Positions 9,066 to 18,042 of a DNA stretch of 64,000 nucleotides are shown here, in pieces. Each line of letters opens with the position of its first letter. Position 1 is the first letter of the stretch. Location: the NCBI GenBank assembly GCA_003162475.1, contig PMOI01000010.1, positions 124,001 to 188,000 of the forward strand. The letters run 5' to 3'. The position numbers and the translations under genes were made by a program. Below the pieces are notes generated by a model. That model did not search any database. It had not been told where the DNA came from and was given only the letters and a program-made list of their open reading frames with translations. Origin of the DNA: Acidimicrobiaceae bacterium. Lineage in GTDB: Bacteria > Actinomycetota > Acidimicrobiia > Acidimicrobiales > RAAP-2.

Positions 9066-10151
9066 GTGGTGAAACGGCTACGACTTTCGGTGATTCACCG
9101 GATTTCGCTGGCCGCCAAGGCGTTTTTCGCGTTGATAGTTGGTCTTCTCCTGGTGGCAAGTCCCGCGACAGCCACGTCAACGACCACCACCACGACCACC
9201 ACCACGACTCCCACAACGACGACCACCACGACTCCCACGACCACCACCACGAGTCCCACAACGACCACCACCACCACAATTCCCAAGAGGCCGATCCTGT
9301 CATGGCCGAATGAGGGAAGCGCCGCGCTCGCCGTACCTCAACTCTCGGTGGTCGCGTCCTCGCCGTCGCAACCTCGCGTGCCGATCGCCAGTCTTACCAA
9401 GATGATGACCACCTGGGTAGCGCTCCACGCGCTTCCCCTTAGACCAGGCCAGAGTGGGCCCTGTGAAATCGTGAGTGCCAGCGACGTTGGCGTCTATGAC
9501 TACGACGTCGAGAGCGGGCAGTCGACGGTGAAGATTGTCGAAGGCATGAAGCTCTGCGAGGGGACCCTCCTGCGCGGGATGCTCGTGCACTCGGCCGGCG
9601 ACTACGCCGAACTCTTGGTAATGCTGACGGGAATGCACGAGCCGACATTCGTCGCGGCGATGAATCAGTACGCCCGTGCTCTGGGGTTACGGCACACTCA
9701 CTACGTCGACGTCACGGGCATCTCCATTGGCGACGTCTCCACCGCACAAGATCAGGCGACCTTGGCGGCAGATCTGATGACCAACGAACAGATCGTTCGA
9801 GGAATCGTTGTGCTGCCCCAAGTGTTTCTGCCAGTGGTTGGCGTCGTCCAATCCTTCACGCCATTCGTCGGCCAGGGTGGCGTCGTCGGTGTGAAGTCAG
9901 GTTTCACGAATGCCGCTGGGGGATGCGACGTGATGGCGGTCCAATATCGCATCATGAATACGGTCATCACTACCTACGCGGTGGTCTTGGGCGAGCACGG
10001 GAGCAATCCCTTGGGGACGGCGGGTGACGACGCGCTGGCCCTTTCTCGTTCTATTCGTTCGTCCATCGCGCGTGTTACCACTCCGTCGGGGATTCAAATC
10101 CAGTGGATCGGCTCACCAGCTGACCTCGTGAAGCCGCCCGCGTCTTCGTAA
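9066..10151 (+). CDS. D-alanyl-D-alanine carboxypeptidase with Thr/Pro linker
   Basis: A serine-type penicillin-binding protein of the DacA/PBP5 family, 361 residues. A signal or anchor segment (residues 14-37) leads into a Thr/Pro linker (about 38-72) and the catalytic domain. The SxxK motif is SLTK with Ser109 and Lys112. The second motif reads SAGD instead of the usual SxN, and KTG is replaced by KSG (VKSGFTNAAGG). It should trim the terminal D-Ala of peptidoglycan stems outside the cell. The start is a GTG. It is divergent from the L,D-transpeptidase, and trimming by carboxypeptidases makes the tetrapeptide substrate that L,D-transpeptidases need. Confidence 0.88.
   Translation: MVKRLRLSVIHRISLAAKAFFALIVGLLLVASPATATSTTTTTTTTTTPTTTTTTTPTTTTTSPTTTTTTTIPKRPILSWPNEGSAALAVPQLSVVASSPSQPRVPIASLTKMMTTWVALHALPLRPGQSGPCEIVSASDVGVYDYDVESGQSTVKIVEGMKLCEGTLLRGMLVHSAGDYAELLVMLTGMHEPTFVAAMNQYARALGLRHTHYVDVTGISIGDVSTAQDQATLAADLMTNEQIVRGIVVLPQVFLPVVGVVQSFTPFVGQGGVVGVKSGFTNAAGGCDVMAVQYRIMNTVITTYAVVLGEHGSNPLGTAGDDALALSRSIRSSIARVTTPSGIQIQWIGSPADLVKPPASS
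9175..9282 (+). repeat. Low-complexity Thr/Pro-coding tract
   Basis: Repeated acgac/ccacc units encode the Thr/Pro linker of the carboxypeptidase. It is the same kind of sequence as in the divergent L,D-transpeptidase gene 500 bases away, in inverted orientation. Confidence 0.75.
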
Positions 10152-10287
10152 GCAAAGAGCGGACCTTGGACGACCAGGGGTAGGAAGTTGACTCGCCCTC
10201 GCTGACGCCAGACTCTCCTTTCGCGTCTCGCGAGAAAGCTTCATGTCAGTTGAGAATGGTGACTGAACTATTGAGGAACGTCCCACA

Positions 10288-10422
10288 TTGACCGCGTACG
10301 CGAAGTTCGCGGCCCAGCCGAACCCAACCGCGATCGCCGAGATCAAGGACGACCTGAAGGACTCGACCGGCTTCGCTCCAAACCCGCTCGGCAACTTCAT
10401 GTCGGAGTACATGCACTTCTAG
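10288..10422 (+). CDS. Short orphan open frame, possible remnant
   Basis: A 44-codon frame from TTG 10288 has GAGGA at 10273-10277 and coding-like codons (mostly G or C in third position). The translation ends GNFMSEYMHF and has KDDLKDSTGF in the middle. I do not recognise it. It reads like the C-terminal piece of a larger protein, so it may be a gene remnant as well as a real small gene. It lies between the carboxypeptidase gene and the convergent channel-like gene. Confidence 0.35.
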   Translation: MTAYAKFAAQPNPTAIAEIKDDLKDSTGFAPNPLGNFMSEYMHF

Positions 10423-10434
10423 TACGGGGAACGA

Positions 10435-11514
10435 CTACGCCCCGCGCTTGTTCGACGGGCCAAAGAGTGGCTGGATCGACGCTTGATGCCAGTCGGTTCT
10501 CGGGCAGTTGAACAGTTTGTAGAAGGCCTCGATGATCGCGTCGTAGTTCATTCGCCATCCCGCGAAGTCAGACCATGCCGCGTCGCGGTCCGCGACGAGC
10601 GGTACCCCAATGCGCTCCAGGCGCAGCAGGACCAGGTCGAACTCCTCGCGCGAGATGGATATGGGAACCGTTCGATCGAAGTTCGTTGGGTAGGAGACGC
10701 CAAAGTAGTCGGCGAGCTTTCGTAGCGTCAGCCACCCCGAGCGAATGCACAACCCGGCGTTGGGTGAGGGTTTCGCGTCGACGGCCGCGTTGAAGAGAGC
10801 GGCGGCGTCGAGGACCGTCGCGGCCGAGCCAATCCAGGTTTGATTGGCGTTGGGGGAGCGGTAGAAGTTAAGGATGGTCAACGTCGAGTGCGTCTCACCG
10901 ACGTCAATGAACCACTGTTCCCACTCGTGCCACAGTTCGTCGAGTCGCTCGTACGACTCGACGCTCTGCGCAATCTCAAGGACACCCCAAGGGGTGGCCG
11001 GGATGCCCGCGCGAACACTCAGGCGCGACACGGAGTATTCGCGTCGCTGGAAGGCCGAGTACAAGGTCGGGATGAAGGCGATGAGAAGGGCCAACAACGT
11101 GAGGCCCACGCCAGCCTCGAAGAACTGGAGGACGACCGGGGCGCCGCCGTGCGCTGCGGCGGTGCCGAGCGTGAACAGTGACGAACCCGACATCTGAAAG
11201 GCGACGGCGAAGCTCGACGCGCCCGCCGCAACGAAACCAAGAGCGAAGGCCACCAGACTGATGGCGAGCCACGTCGCCTGGTACGTCAACAAGACGATGG
11301 ACGCGTAGAGCGAGAGTATTTGGTCTCTCGCCGGGTAGGACTTGCTGGAACGCGCGAGTATGGCAAAGACTCGACCCACCACCCTCGAGACCATGCGGGT
11401 CAGTCGGACGTTCGCCACTCGTGGCAACAGAAAGGTGCGAATCGCGGCGTCGAGCACGACTACCTGCAGCAGCAGACCGAACAGTCCGGCGACGACGCGC
11501 ACCCAGACGTTCAT
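10435..11514 (-). CDS. Channel-like integral membrane protein
   Basis: The 359-residue protein has an N-terminal hydrophobic helix (about 5-30), two more membrane helices (about 68-100 and 125-150) and a pore-loop-like segment between them, SGSSLFTLGTA. The layout resembles a two-helix potassium channel pore, but the selectivity filter is not TVGYG. The C-terminal 200 residues are soluble and contain a helical region with WHEWEQWFIDVGETHSTL. Actinobacteria carry similar proteins annotated only as membrane or ion-channel-like. I am confident it is a membrane protein and unsure that it conducts ions. Confidence 0.65.
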   Translation of the reverse strand: MNVWVRVVAGLFGLLLQVVVLDAAIRTFLLPRVANVRLTRMVSRVVGRVFAILARSSKSYPARDQILSLYASIVLLTYQATWLAISLVAFALGFVAAGASSFAVAFQMSGSSLFTLGTAAAHGGAPVVLQFFEAGVGLTLLALLIAFIPTLYSAFQRREYSVSRLSVRAGIPATPWGVLEIAQSVESYERLDELWHEWEQWFIDVGETHSTLTILNFYRSPNANQTWIGSAATVLDAAALFNAAVDAKPSPNAGLCIRSGWLTLRKLADYFGVSYPTNFDRTVPISISREEFDLVLLRLERIGVPLVADRDAAWSDFAGWRMNYDAIIEAFYKLFNCPRTDWHQASIQPLFGPSNKRGA

Positions 11515-11544
11515 TCTGACACGTACTTCTTGTGACGCGTCACG

Positions 11545-11880
11545 TTAGTTTTCTTGCGCTTCCTCAACAGTCAGTTCCGCTGCCGGATCGGCTTCCAAAC
11601 GTTCGTCGGGAATCTCGTCGCCACTTCGTACTGAATGTCCGTAGGTGCCGTCGCGAAGGCGCTGTTCAGCTCGCTCGATGGCCATCAAGCGCTCGCGCAG
11701 ACTCGAGGTCACCGCGTCGTCTTGTTCTTCCAACGTGAGCGACGTGGCTGGATCGCTCATGTCACCTTGTTCGCTAGCGCCCGCTCGATCGTCGAGTCCA
11801 GCGCCGGACGATTGACTCAGCAGGTCCTGTACTCGAACGCGTTCGGCCCGAAGTAGTGCTGCAGCTCTTGTGTTGTCCAT
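11545..11880 (-). CDS. DksA/TraR-like protein without zinc cysteines
   Basis: This 111-residue protein has the coiled-coil plus zinc-finger architecture of the TraR/DksA family: an N-terminal helix pair, the RAEQRLRDGTYG segment, then DEIPDERLEADP. In canonical members YGxCxxCG and a second Cys pair bind zinc. Here the four positions are Ser83, Ser86, Thr104 and Glu107, so the zinc site is lost. DksA-like proteins act on RNA polymerase through its secondary channel; whether this one does is unknown. The start ATG at 11880 has a strong ribosome site (GGGAGG). Confidence 0.78.
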   Translation of the reverse strand: MDNTRAAALLRAERVRVQDLLSQSSGAGLDDRAGASEQGDMSDPATSLTLEEQDDAVTSSLRERLMAIERAEQRLRDGTYGHSVRSGDEIPDERLEADPAAELTVEEAQEN

Positions 11881-12138
11881 GGCGCCTCCCGAGGGTCGTA
11901 GGAACTTCTTCTCGAGGATACTTTGCCTTCGGTGCACGCGAACCGTGACGAATCAATTCATAGTGGCGCTGGAGCGAGCGAGTGCGACCAAAAATCATGC
12001 CTCAGTAGTACTAAATACCGTGTCGCCTGCCCACTGTTTCGCTTCGCTCGCAACTAAAATGGCCCGTAAGGGTCGCTGACGTTGACGAAGGTCTGGACGT
12101 TGGTTGTTGAAACAATTTTTCGAGGAAAGAGTAGCCAC

Positions 12139-14226
12139 GTGATGAATGAGCGAGCACACTCAGCCAGGACGTTGGATAACAAAATTGGCCTCTGGCCTCG
12201 TCGGCCCCAGCAGATCTTCGCGGCTCGCGTGGGCGGGGCGGGCCTGACCGGTATCCCGAACCAGGAAACGCTCGAGACGATCTTTCCTCCCATCGCGGAC
12301 TACGCCTTTCTCTCCGACTGTGAGAACAGTTTGCTCGTGGCGCCGACCGGCGCCATCGAGTGGTTCTGCATTCCGAAGCCACACGATCCGAGCATCTTCG
12401 GCACCCTCTTGGACCGCGCGGCGGGATCGTTTCGACTGGCGCCCGTGGACAGCGCCGTCCCCGCTCACCGTCAGTACGTTCCTGGCACCATGGTGCTCGC
12501 GACCACTTGGCAGACACGAAGTGGTTGGTTGATCGTCAACGACTTCTTGGCCGTCGCCCCCTGGTACCGCACGGGCGAACGTTCCGATCACCACCGTCGA
12601 ACGCCCGGCGACTTTGACGCCAAACACGTCCTCGTGCGCACGGCGACCTGCCTGCACGGCAGCGTCGATATATTGCTCAACTGTGAACCGTCGTTCGACT
12701 ACGGTCGCGTCGACGCGGAGTGGGAGTACGAGGGTACGGCCTACGATGAAGTGAAGACCACCAACCCCGATTTTCCACACCTCACGTTGGCCGGCGACAT
12801 GCGATTCGGCATCGAAGGACGAGCGGTCCGTGCCCGTCACCGCCTCACCGAAGGCGAGACGTCGTTCGCGGTCCTTAGTTGGACCGATTCGCCCGCCCCG
12901 TCGACGCGAGCCGAAGTCGATACCTGTCGAGCGGAGACGAGCCGTTTCTGGCGCGACTGGATCGACGGTGGGCGCTTTCCCGATCACCCGTGGCGCGAGT
13001 TCCTGCAACGTAGTGCGTTGACGTTGAAGGGTTTGACCTACGCCCCGACGGGTGCTCTGTTGGCGGCACCCACCACGTCGCTGCCCGAGAACATCGGTGG
13101 CGGGCGGAACTGGGACTATCGATTCACGTGGGTTCGTGACGCGGCCTTCACCTTGCGTGCCTTGCACGCACTTGGCTTCGACACTGAGGCCGACGACTTC
13201 CTGGCCTTTCTCGGCGACGTCCTTGAACCTCAGGGCGGGGTCATGTCGGGCAAGAGGATGCGAGCCGCGTTACAAGTGTTGTACCCGGTGGACGGCGCCG
13301 GCACGCCGACCGAGAGCGAGCTCGATCACTTGACGGGTTACGGTGGCTCTCGACCGGTGCGCGTGGGTAACGCGGCCTACAACCAGGTCCAGTTTGACAT
13401 CCTTGGCGCGATCGTCGACTGCGTCTTCGAGCACACTCGTTCAAGGGACTCGCTGAGTGAACGATCGTGGCGAATCGTGGTACAAGCCGTCGAGACATCG
13501 TTGAAGTGCTGGAAAGATCCCGACCGCGGTATTTGGGAGGTGCGCGGAGAGCCGCAGCACTTCACGTTCTCCAAAGTCATGTGCTGGGTCGCGGTTGATC
13601 GCGGTGCACGGTTGGCGGCGCTTCGCGGCGAACGCGATCGAGCCGATGACTGGTGGAATGCGGCCCAGGAGATTCACGCCGACGTGTGCGAAAAGGCCGT
13701 CGACGAACAAGGACGCTTCACGCAGTCCTACGGGTCGAACGAACTAGACGCCTCACTCTTGTTGCTTCCGCTGCTGGGCTTTCTTCCGGCCGACGACGAA
13801 CGGATTCGCAAAACCGTCCTTGCTATCGCCGACGAGCTGAGTGATGGTCCGTTCGTCTATCGCTACCGAACGGCCACGACCGACGACGGGATCGGTGGTG
13901 AGAACGAGGGCAGCTTCACGGTCTGTTCCTTCTGGCTCGTATCGGCGCTGGTGGAGATCGGCGAGCTCGACCGGGCGCGAACCAACTGTGAGAAGCTGGT
14001 CGGCTCCGCGAGCGCGCTCGGACTCTTTGGTGAAGAGCTCGACCCGAAGACCGCCCGCCACCTCGGCAACTTTCCCCAGGCACTGACGCACCTTGCCTTG
14101 ATCAATGCGGTGCTGCACGTCATCGAGGCCGAGCAGCGCGCCAGTGAAACGTTGACGGGCGTGGCCGGCTCCCCTAGTTGGTGGAACGCTGCCGGGAAAG
14201 ACGACCGCAGCACTACGATCATTTGA
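12139..14226 (+). CDS. Glycoside hydrolase family 15 (glucoamylase/trehalase type)
   Basis: The 695-residue protein has the N-terminal beta domain typical of bacterial GH15 enzymes (PIADYAFLSDCENSLLV, GAIEWFCIPKPH) and the (alpha/alpha)6 catalytic barrel: NWDYRFTWVRDAAFTLRAL is the family signature, and GGENEGSFTVCSFWLV carries the catalytic Glu. Actinobacterial relatives include glucoamylase-like enzymes and mycobacterial trehalases, which hydrolyse trehalose to glucose. The trehalose-6-phosphate synthase gene follows 90 bases downstream on the same strand, which favours a trehalose role. The start could be GTG 12139 (GAGGAAAGA upstream) or ATG 12142. The enzyme looks cytosolic. Confidence 0.85.
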   Translation: MMNERAHSARTLDNKIGLWPRRPQQIFAARVGGAGLTGIPNQETLETIFPPIADYAFLSDCENSLLVAPTGAIEWFCIPKPHDPSIFGTLLDRAAGSFRLAPVDSAVPAHRQYVPGTMVLATTWQTRSGWLIVNDFLAVAPWYRTGERSDHHRRTPGDFDAKHVLVRTATCLHGSVDILLNCEPSFDYGRVDAEWEYEGTAYDEVKTTNPDFPHLTLAGDMRFGIEGRAVRARHRLTEGETSFAVLSWTDSPAPSTRAEVDTCRAETSRFWRDWIDGGRFPDHPWREFLQRSALTLKGLTYAPTGALLAAPTTSLPENIGGGRNWDYRFTWVRDAAFTLRALHALGFDTEADDFLAFLGDVLEPQGGVMSGKRMRAALQVLYPVDGAGTPTESELDHLTGYGGSRPVRVGNAAYNQVQFDILGAIVDCVFEHTRSRDSLSERSWRIVVQAVETSLKCWKDPDRGIWEVRGEPQHFTFSKVMCWVAVDRGARLAALRGERDRADDWWNAAQEIHADVCEKAVDEQGRFTQSYGSNELDASLLLLPLLGFLPADDERIRKTVLAIADELSDGPFVYRYRTATTDDGIGGENEGSFTVCSFWLVSALVEIGELDRARTNCEKLVGSASALGLFGEELDPKTARHLGNFPQALTHLALINAVLHVIEAEQRASETLTGVAGSPSWWNAAGKDDRSTTII

Positions 14227-14316
14227 TGAGTTAGGGTAAGTCCGCTTTTCAATTCACGTTGCAAGCCTCTCACGACGCCGACTGAGGGCATTAGGCTTTT
14301 GATCAGGTACAAAATC

Positions 14317-15771
14317 ATGTTGGACGAAGCCAGCAAACAAGCTGAACCGGTCGCGTTTAACGAGCGGGCGTCAAGTCGCGATTCAGATAAGGCGGACTTG
14401 GTGGTCGTCGCGAACCGATTGCCCGTGCAACACTCCTCGGGGGCGAGTGACGACGAGTGGAAGCCCAGTCCCGGGGGATTGGTCTCGGCCCTAACGGCGG
14501 TCCTACAGAATCGAAACGGACTGTGGATCGGGTGGCCCGGGACGTCAGAGCACCAAGAGTTGCCCCTCAGTTACGAGGGCATCCGTCTAAAGGCCGTCGA
14601 CATCTCCAGCGACGAGTACGAGAACTTCTATCTCGGATTCTCCAACGCCACGTTGTGGCCCCTCTACCACGACGCCATTCGGGCGCCGACCTTTCACCGA
14701 CACTGGTGGCAGGCGTACACCACGGTGAATCTTCGTTACGCCACGGCGATCGCCGAGTCCGTTGCGCCCGGCGGCACGGTGTGGATTCACGACTACCAAC
14801 TTCAACTCGTTCCTCAAATGCTGCGCCAACTCCGACCGGACGTCCGGATTGGATTCTTTTTGCACATTCCGTTCCCTCCGATCGAGCTGTTCATGCAGTT
14901 GCCGTGGCGTAGGGAGATATTGACCGGACTACTCGGCGCGGACCTCATTGGTTTCCAGGTTCCCCAGGCCGCCTCGAACTTCTCGCGAATGGCGAGGCGT
15001 CAATCGACCGCCACCGGCACCGACTCGGTGCTCGACCTCAACGGCCGCACGGTTCAAGTGGGAGCGTTCCCCATTTCGGTGGACTCTGAACAGATCATCG
15101 CGCTGGCGAACGATCCGGCCATTCGTGCACGAGCAGTGGCGATCAAGAAGGATCTCGGTGACCCCGAGTTGGTCCTGCTCGGCGTGGACCGTTTGGACTA
15201 CACCAAGGGCATCCAGCAGCGCATCAAGGCCGTGTCCGAGCTCTTCGAAGACGGTTCACTGAAACCCGGTAAGCACGTCATGGTCCAAGTGGCAGTGCCG
15301 AGTCGAGAGACCGACGCACACTACGAGCGAGAACGCCACAACCTCGAACAGGCCGTGAGTGAGATGAACGGCGAGTACGGCCATGTCGGAAGTCCCGTCA
15401 TTCACTATCTCCACCAGAACCTCCCCTTCGACGAACTGGTGGCTCTCTACCTGGTCGCGGACGTCATGATCGTGACACCCTTTCGTGACGGCATGAACCT
15501 GGTGGCTAAGGAGTACGTGATGACGCGTCGCGATCTGACGGGTCGACTCGTGCTCAGCGAGTTCGCCGGGGCCGCGGCGGAACTTCGAGGTGCTTTCATG
15601 GTGAACCCGCACGACCTCGAAGGGTTGAAGGACGCAATCCGACTGGCGGTCAACGCCGGTCCGAAGGAGGCACGTGACCGCATGTCACGAATGCGCCGAA
15701 AGACCTACCGTCGTGACGTCTACGACTGGGCGGAGTCTTTCTTAGAGGCGCTCCAACAAACGAGCAAGTAA
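14317..15771 (+). CDS. otsA: Trehalose-6-phosphate synthase
   Basis: A GT20 glycosyltransferase of 484 residues, the usual OtsA length. Visible family signatures are VVVANRLPV and SPGGLVSAL at the N-terminus, WIHDYQLQLVPQMLR, DRLDYTKGI in the nucleotide-sugar binding domain and FRDGMNLVAKEYV. It joins glucose from a nucleotide sugar to glucose 6-phosphate, making trehalose 6-phosphate in the cytosol. The ATG at 14317 has only a weak ribosome site; a TTG at 14299 would add six residues. No OtsB-type trehalose phosphatase is in the window, so dephosphorylation must happen elsewhere. It lies downstream of the GH15 gene on the same strand. Confidence 0.95.
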   Translation: MLDEASKQAEPVAFNERASSRDSDKADLVVVANRLPVQHSSGASDDEWKPSPGGLVSALTAVLQNRNGLWIGWPGTSEHQELPLSYEGIRLKAVDISSDEYENFYLGFSNATLWPLYHDAIRAPTFHRHWWQAYTTVNLRYATAIAESVAPGGTVWIHDYQLQLVPQMLRQLRPDVRIGFFLHIPFPPIELFMQLPWRREILTGLLGADLIGFQVPQAASNFSRMARRQSTATGTDSVLDLNGRTVQVGAFPISVDSEQIIALANDPAIRARAVAIKKDLGDPELVLLGVDRLDYTKGIQQRIKAVSELFEDGSLKPGKHVMVQVAVPSRETDAHYERERHNLEQAVSEMNGEYGHVGSPVIHYLHQNLPFDELVALYLVADVMIVTPFRDGMNLVAKEYVMTRRDLTGRLVLSEFAGAAAELRGAFMVNPHDLEGLKDAIRLAVNAGPKEARDRMSRMRRKTYRRDVYDWAESFLEALQQTSK

Positions 15772-15816
15772 CGATCCGCCGCGGCGGTCTCGCCGCGAAC
15801 CGCGAAGGAAGAAAAC

Positions 15817-16596
15817 CTAGAGTTCGTCGATGAGATCGGCGACCGAGTTGACGACGCGAGTGGGTTGGTACGAGTACTGCTCGATCTCTTCACGCTGCGT
15901 CACGCCCGAGAGGACGAGTATCGTCTCGACGCCGGCTTCGACGCCCGCGATGATGTCAGTGTCCATGCGGTCACCGATCATCACCGTTGACTTCGAGTGT
16001 GCCCCGAGAATATTGAGTGCGTCACGAATCATGACGGGGTTGGGTTTTCCGACGAAGTAGGGCTTGACACCGGTCGTGCTGTGGATGAGTGCCGCGAGCG
16101 CGCCGCATCCCGGCAACAGGCCTTCCGGTGAGGTCCCGAAGGTCTCTGGATTCGTTACGACGAATGAGCATCCCTGGTCGATGAGGCGAATGGCCGTGGT
16201 GATCTCGTCGAAGGAGTATTTCCAGGTTTCGCCGAGTACGACGTAGTGGGGGTTCACCGCGTCCTCGGTGTACCCGACGTCGTGCAACGCCTCGTGAAGG
16301 CTGGCTTCGCCGATGACGAAGGCCCGACCCTTGGGGCGCTGATCGTGAACAAACTGGGCAATGGCGCAGGCCGACGTCCATAGTTGTCCTTCAGCCACGT
16401 CGATGCCGAGCGAGGTGAGATTGTCGCGCAACTGCTGGGGAGTAAAGAGGGAGTTATTGGTGAGGACGAGAAACGAACGATCCGTGGCGCGAAGTCGATC
16501 CAAAAACTTGTCGGCACCGGGGACCATGCGCCCTTCGTTGATAAGGACGCCGTCCATATCGCAAAGCCAACTGATGGCGCTGCTCACGTTATCCAT
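15817..16596 (-). CDS. HAD-IIA family (NagD-like) phosphatase
   Basis: This 259-residue protein has the HAD nucleophile DMDGVL at the start, motif II in LVLTNNS, the type IIA cap (residues about 75-185), GKPNP with the motif III Lys, and MIGDRMDTDI for the acidic motif. This set is typical of NagD/p-nitrophenylphosphatase-like sugar or nucleotide phosphatases; the substrate is not predictable. It is transcribed towards otsA, so the two are convergent and not an operon. It is not an OtsB, which belongs to HAD-IIB. Confidence 0.88.
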   Translation of the reverse strand: MDNVSSAISWLCDMDGVLINEGRMVPGADKFLDRLRATDRSFLVLTNNSLFTPQQLRDNLTSLGIDVAEGQLWTSACAIAQFVHDQRPKGRAFVIGEASLHEALHDVGYTEDAVNPHYVVLGETWKYSFDEITTAIRLIDQGCSFVVTNPETFGTSPEGLLPGCGALAALIHSTTGVKPYFVGKPNPVMIRDALNILGAHSKSTVMIGDRMDTDIIAGVEAGVETILVLSGVTQREEIEQYSYQPTRVVNSVADLIDEL

Positions 16597-16748
16597 CTTT
16601 CAATTGCCAACACTTACTCTCTTCAGCACCTAGATTTTAGCGCCAATAACACCTCTCAACTTACCGGGAGTCAGAGAAGAATTGAGCGATAAGGCGCGAA
16701 AACATGGCCAACGTGTTGTTCGGTACTTCACTCCGCGCCGTTAGAAAC

Positions 16749-16807
16749 AGAAAATCCAGTTGGCGCGCGAACCCCGTCTCCGGGGCTACGCGACAACTGG
16801 ACTTTCT
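16749..16807 (-). terminator. Long imperfect hairpin, terminator of the DUF5666 gene
   Basis: Arms 16749-16762 and 16794-16807 pair with one mismatch, and further pairing (GCG/CGC and CCCCG/CGGGG) continues towards the tip. On the minus strand the hairpin ends in a T-rich run (TTTTCTGTTTCT). It starts about 20 bases after the stop of the DUF5666 gene, so a rho-independent terminator is the best reading. Confidence 0.75.
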
Positions 16808-16827
16808 GAGACTTCGTACGGAACTAC

Positions 16828-18042
16828 TTAGTGACGGTTGTGACCTCGTCCACCATGACCATGGTTGCGACCGGAACCGCTGTGACCACCGGATCCGCTG
16901 TTACCACTAGAGCCGTCGTTATCGTGGTGCCCGTTCTTCTGGGGCTCGGGCGTGGGGGTCAATACGACGACCTTCTTGATGGCCACGCTGATCGCGGTGA
17001 GCGTTAAACCGTCAACCGAAAGCGTGCCCTCACCACTAATTCGCGCGCCAACGACGACGTCCGCCAAGGTAGCAGGAGCGCCATCCTTCGTGTACGTCGT
17101 GGTGCCGACGAGAATCGTGCGTGGTGATCCCTGGTGATCACCAATGGTGATGGTGTTGCCGCTAATCGCGGTGACTGTGCCGGACAGGTGCGCCAGCTCG
17201 ATCTCGACGTTCAGCGCCGTCGTGGCGGCGGCCGAACTCACTTCAACGCCGACCTTTGAACCAACGGCCAAGTCCGCGGCACTCAGTGAGACACCGTCGT
17301 CCTTAAACGTGGTGGTCGTCGAGAGCGTGAAGACCGTTGATGTCCCGTCCTTGGCGAGGACCGTCAAGGACGGACTCGTGAAGGCCGTGACAACACCGCG
17401 GATGGTGTCCATAGTGCTGGCCGTGCCGACCGTGCTGACCTTGATGGACAGGGCGTCCAGCGTAGTCAAGTTCGTGTCAATGGTTCCTTCGGCCACAATC
17501 TTGCTTCCCACTATGACGTCCGCCAGCTTTCCCGGAGCGCCCCCAGTGGTGAAGGTCGTGGCCATGCTGGCCAGAATGGTGCGGCTGAATCCCTGCGGGT
17601 CGGTGATGGTAATCGACTCACCACTCACCGCCGTCACCTTGCCGAATAACTCGGCCAACTCTATGTTGACCGAAAGAGCGGTCGTGGGGTCAGTGGAAGA
17701 CGTCTGCACGTTGACACGGTCACCGGTGACGAGCGACGTGATCGAGGAAGGCGACTTCCCTTCTGTGTACTGCGTCGTTCCCGTGAGCGCGTACGTCGTC
17801 GTCGTGCCGCTCCACAGCAGTACCGTGACGGAGCTCATGGTGACGGCAGTTACGTAGCCGCCCTGACCTACCTTCGCGTAATCGAAGGACGACACCTTGC
17901 CACTCGCGACGTCGCGATTCTTGTTGCCATGGTCGTGGTGACCCGACGCGGACGCCAGGCTCGCGCTGCCAACCGTGAGCGTCATTCCGATGGCGAGCGC
18001 GGTAGCCGATCGGCCCACTACTTTCATTTTCCTCGTGTGCAT
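16828..18042 (-). CDS. Secreted DUF5666-repeat protein
   Basis: The 404-residue protein has an N-terminal signal peptide (basic start, hydrophobic stretch, SLASA) and four or so repeats of a beta-rich unit with the pattern TxLxxLSIKVSTV or GSKVxVEVSSAAATTALNVEIEL. These are the DUF5666 type of small OB-like repeats, of unknown function. The C-terminus is Gly/His/Ser-rich (HSGSGRNHGHGGRGHNRH) and could bind metal. The ATG at 18042 has GGAGGG upstream. It probably acts in the envelope or outside the cell. A strong terminator follows the gene. Confidence 0.78.
   Translation of the reverse strand: MHTRKMKVVGRSATALAIGMTLTVGSASLASASGHHDHGNKNRDVASGKVSSFDYAKVGQGGYVTAVTMSSVTVLLWSGTTTTYALTGTTQYTEGKSPSSITSLVTGDRVNVQTSSTDPTTALSVNIELAELFGKVTAVSGESITITDPQGFSRTILASMATTFTTGGAPGKLADVIVGSKIVAEGTIDTNLTTLDALSIKVSTVGTASTMDTIRGVVTAFTSPSLTVLAKDGTSTVFTLSTTTTFKDDGVSLSAADLAVGSKVGVEVSSAAATTALNVEIELAHLSGTVTAISGNTITIGDHQGSPRTILVGTTTYTKDGAPATLADVVVGARISGEGTLSVDGLTLTAISVAIKKVVVLTPTPEPQKNGHHDNDGSSGNSGSGGHSGSGRNHGHGGRGHNRH

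Noticed and set aside
15781..15796. A short GCGGCG/CGCCGC hairpin after otsA
   Set aside because: The stem is only 6 bp in a GC-rich context with no T-run, so I cannot call it a terminator.
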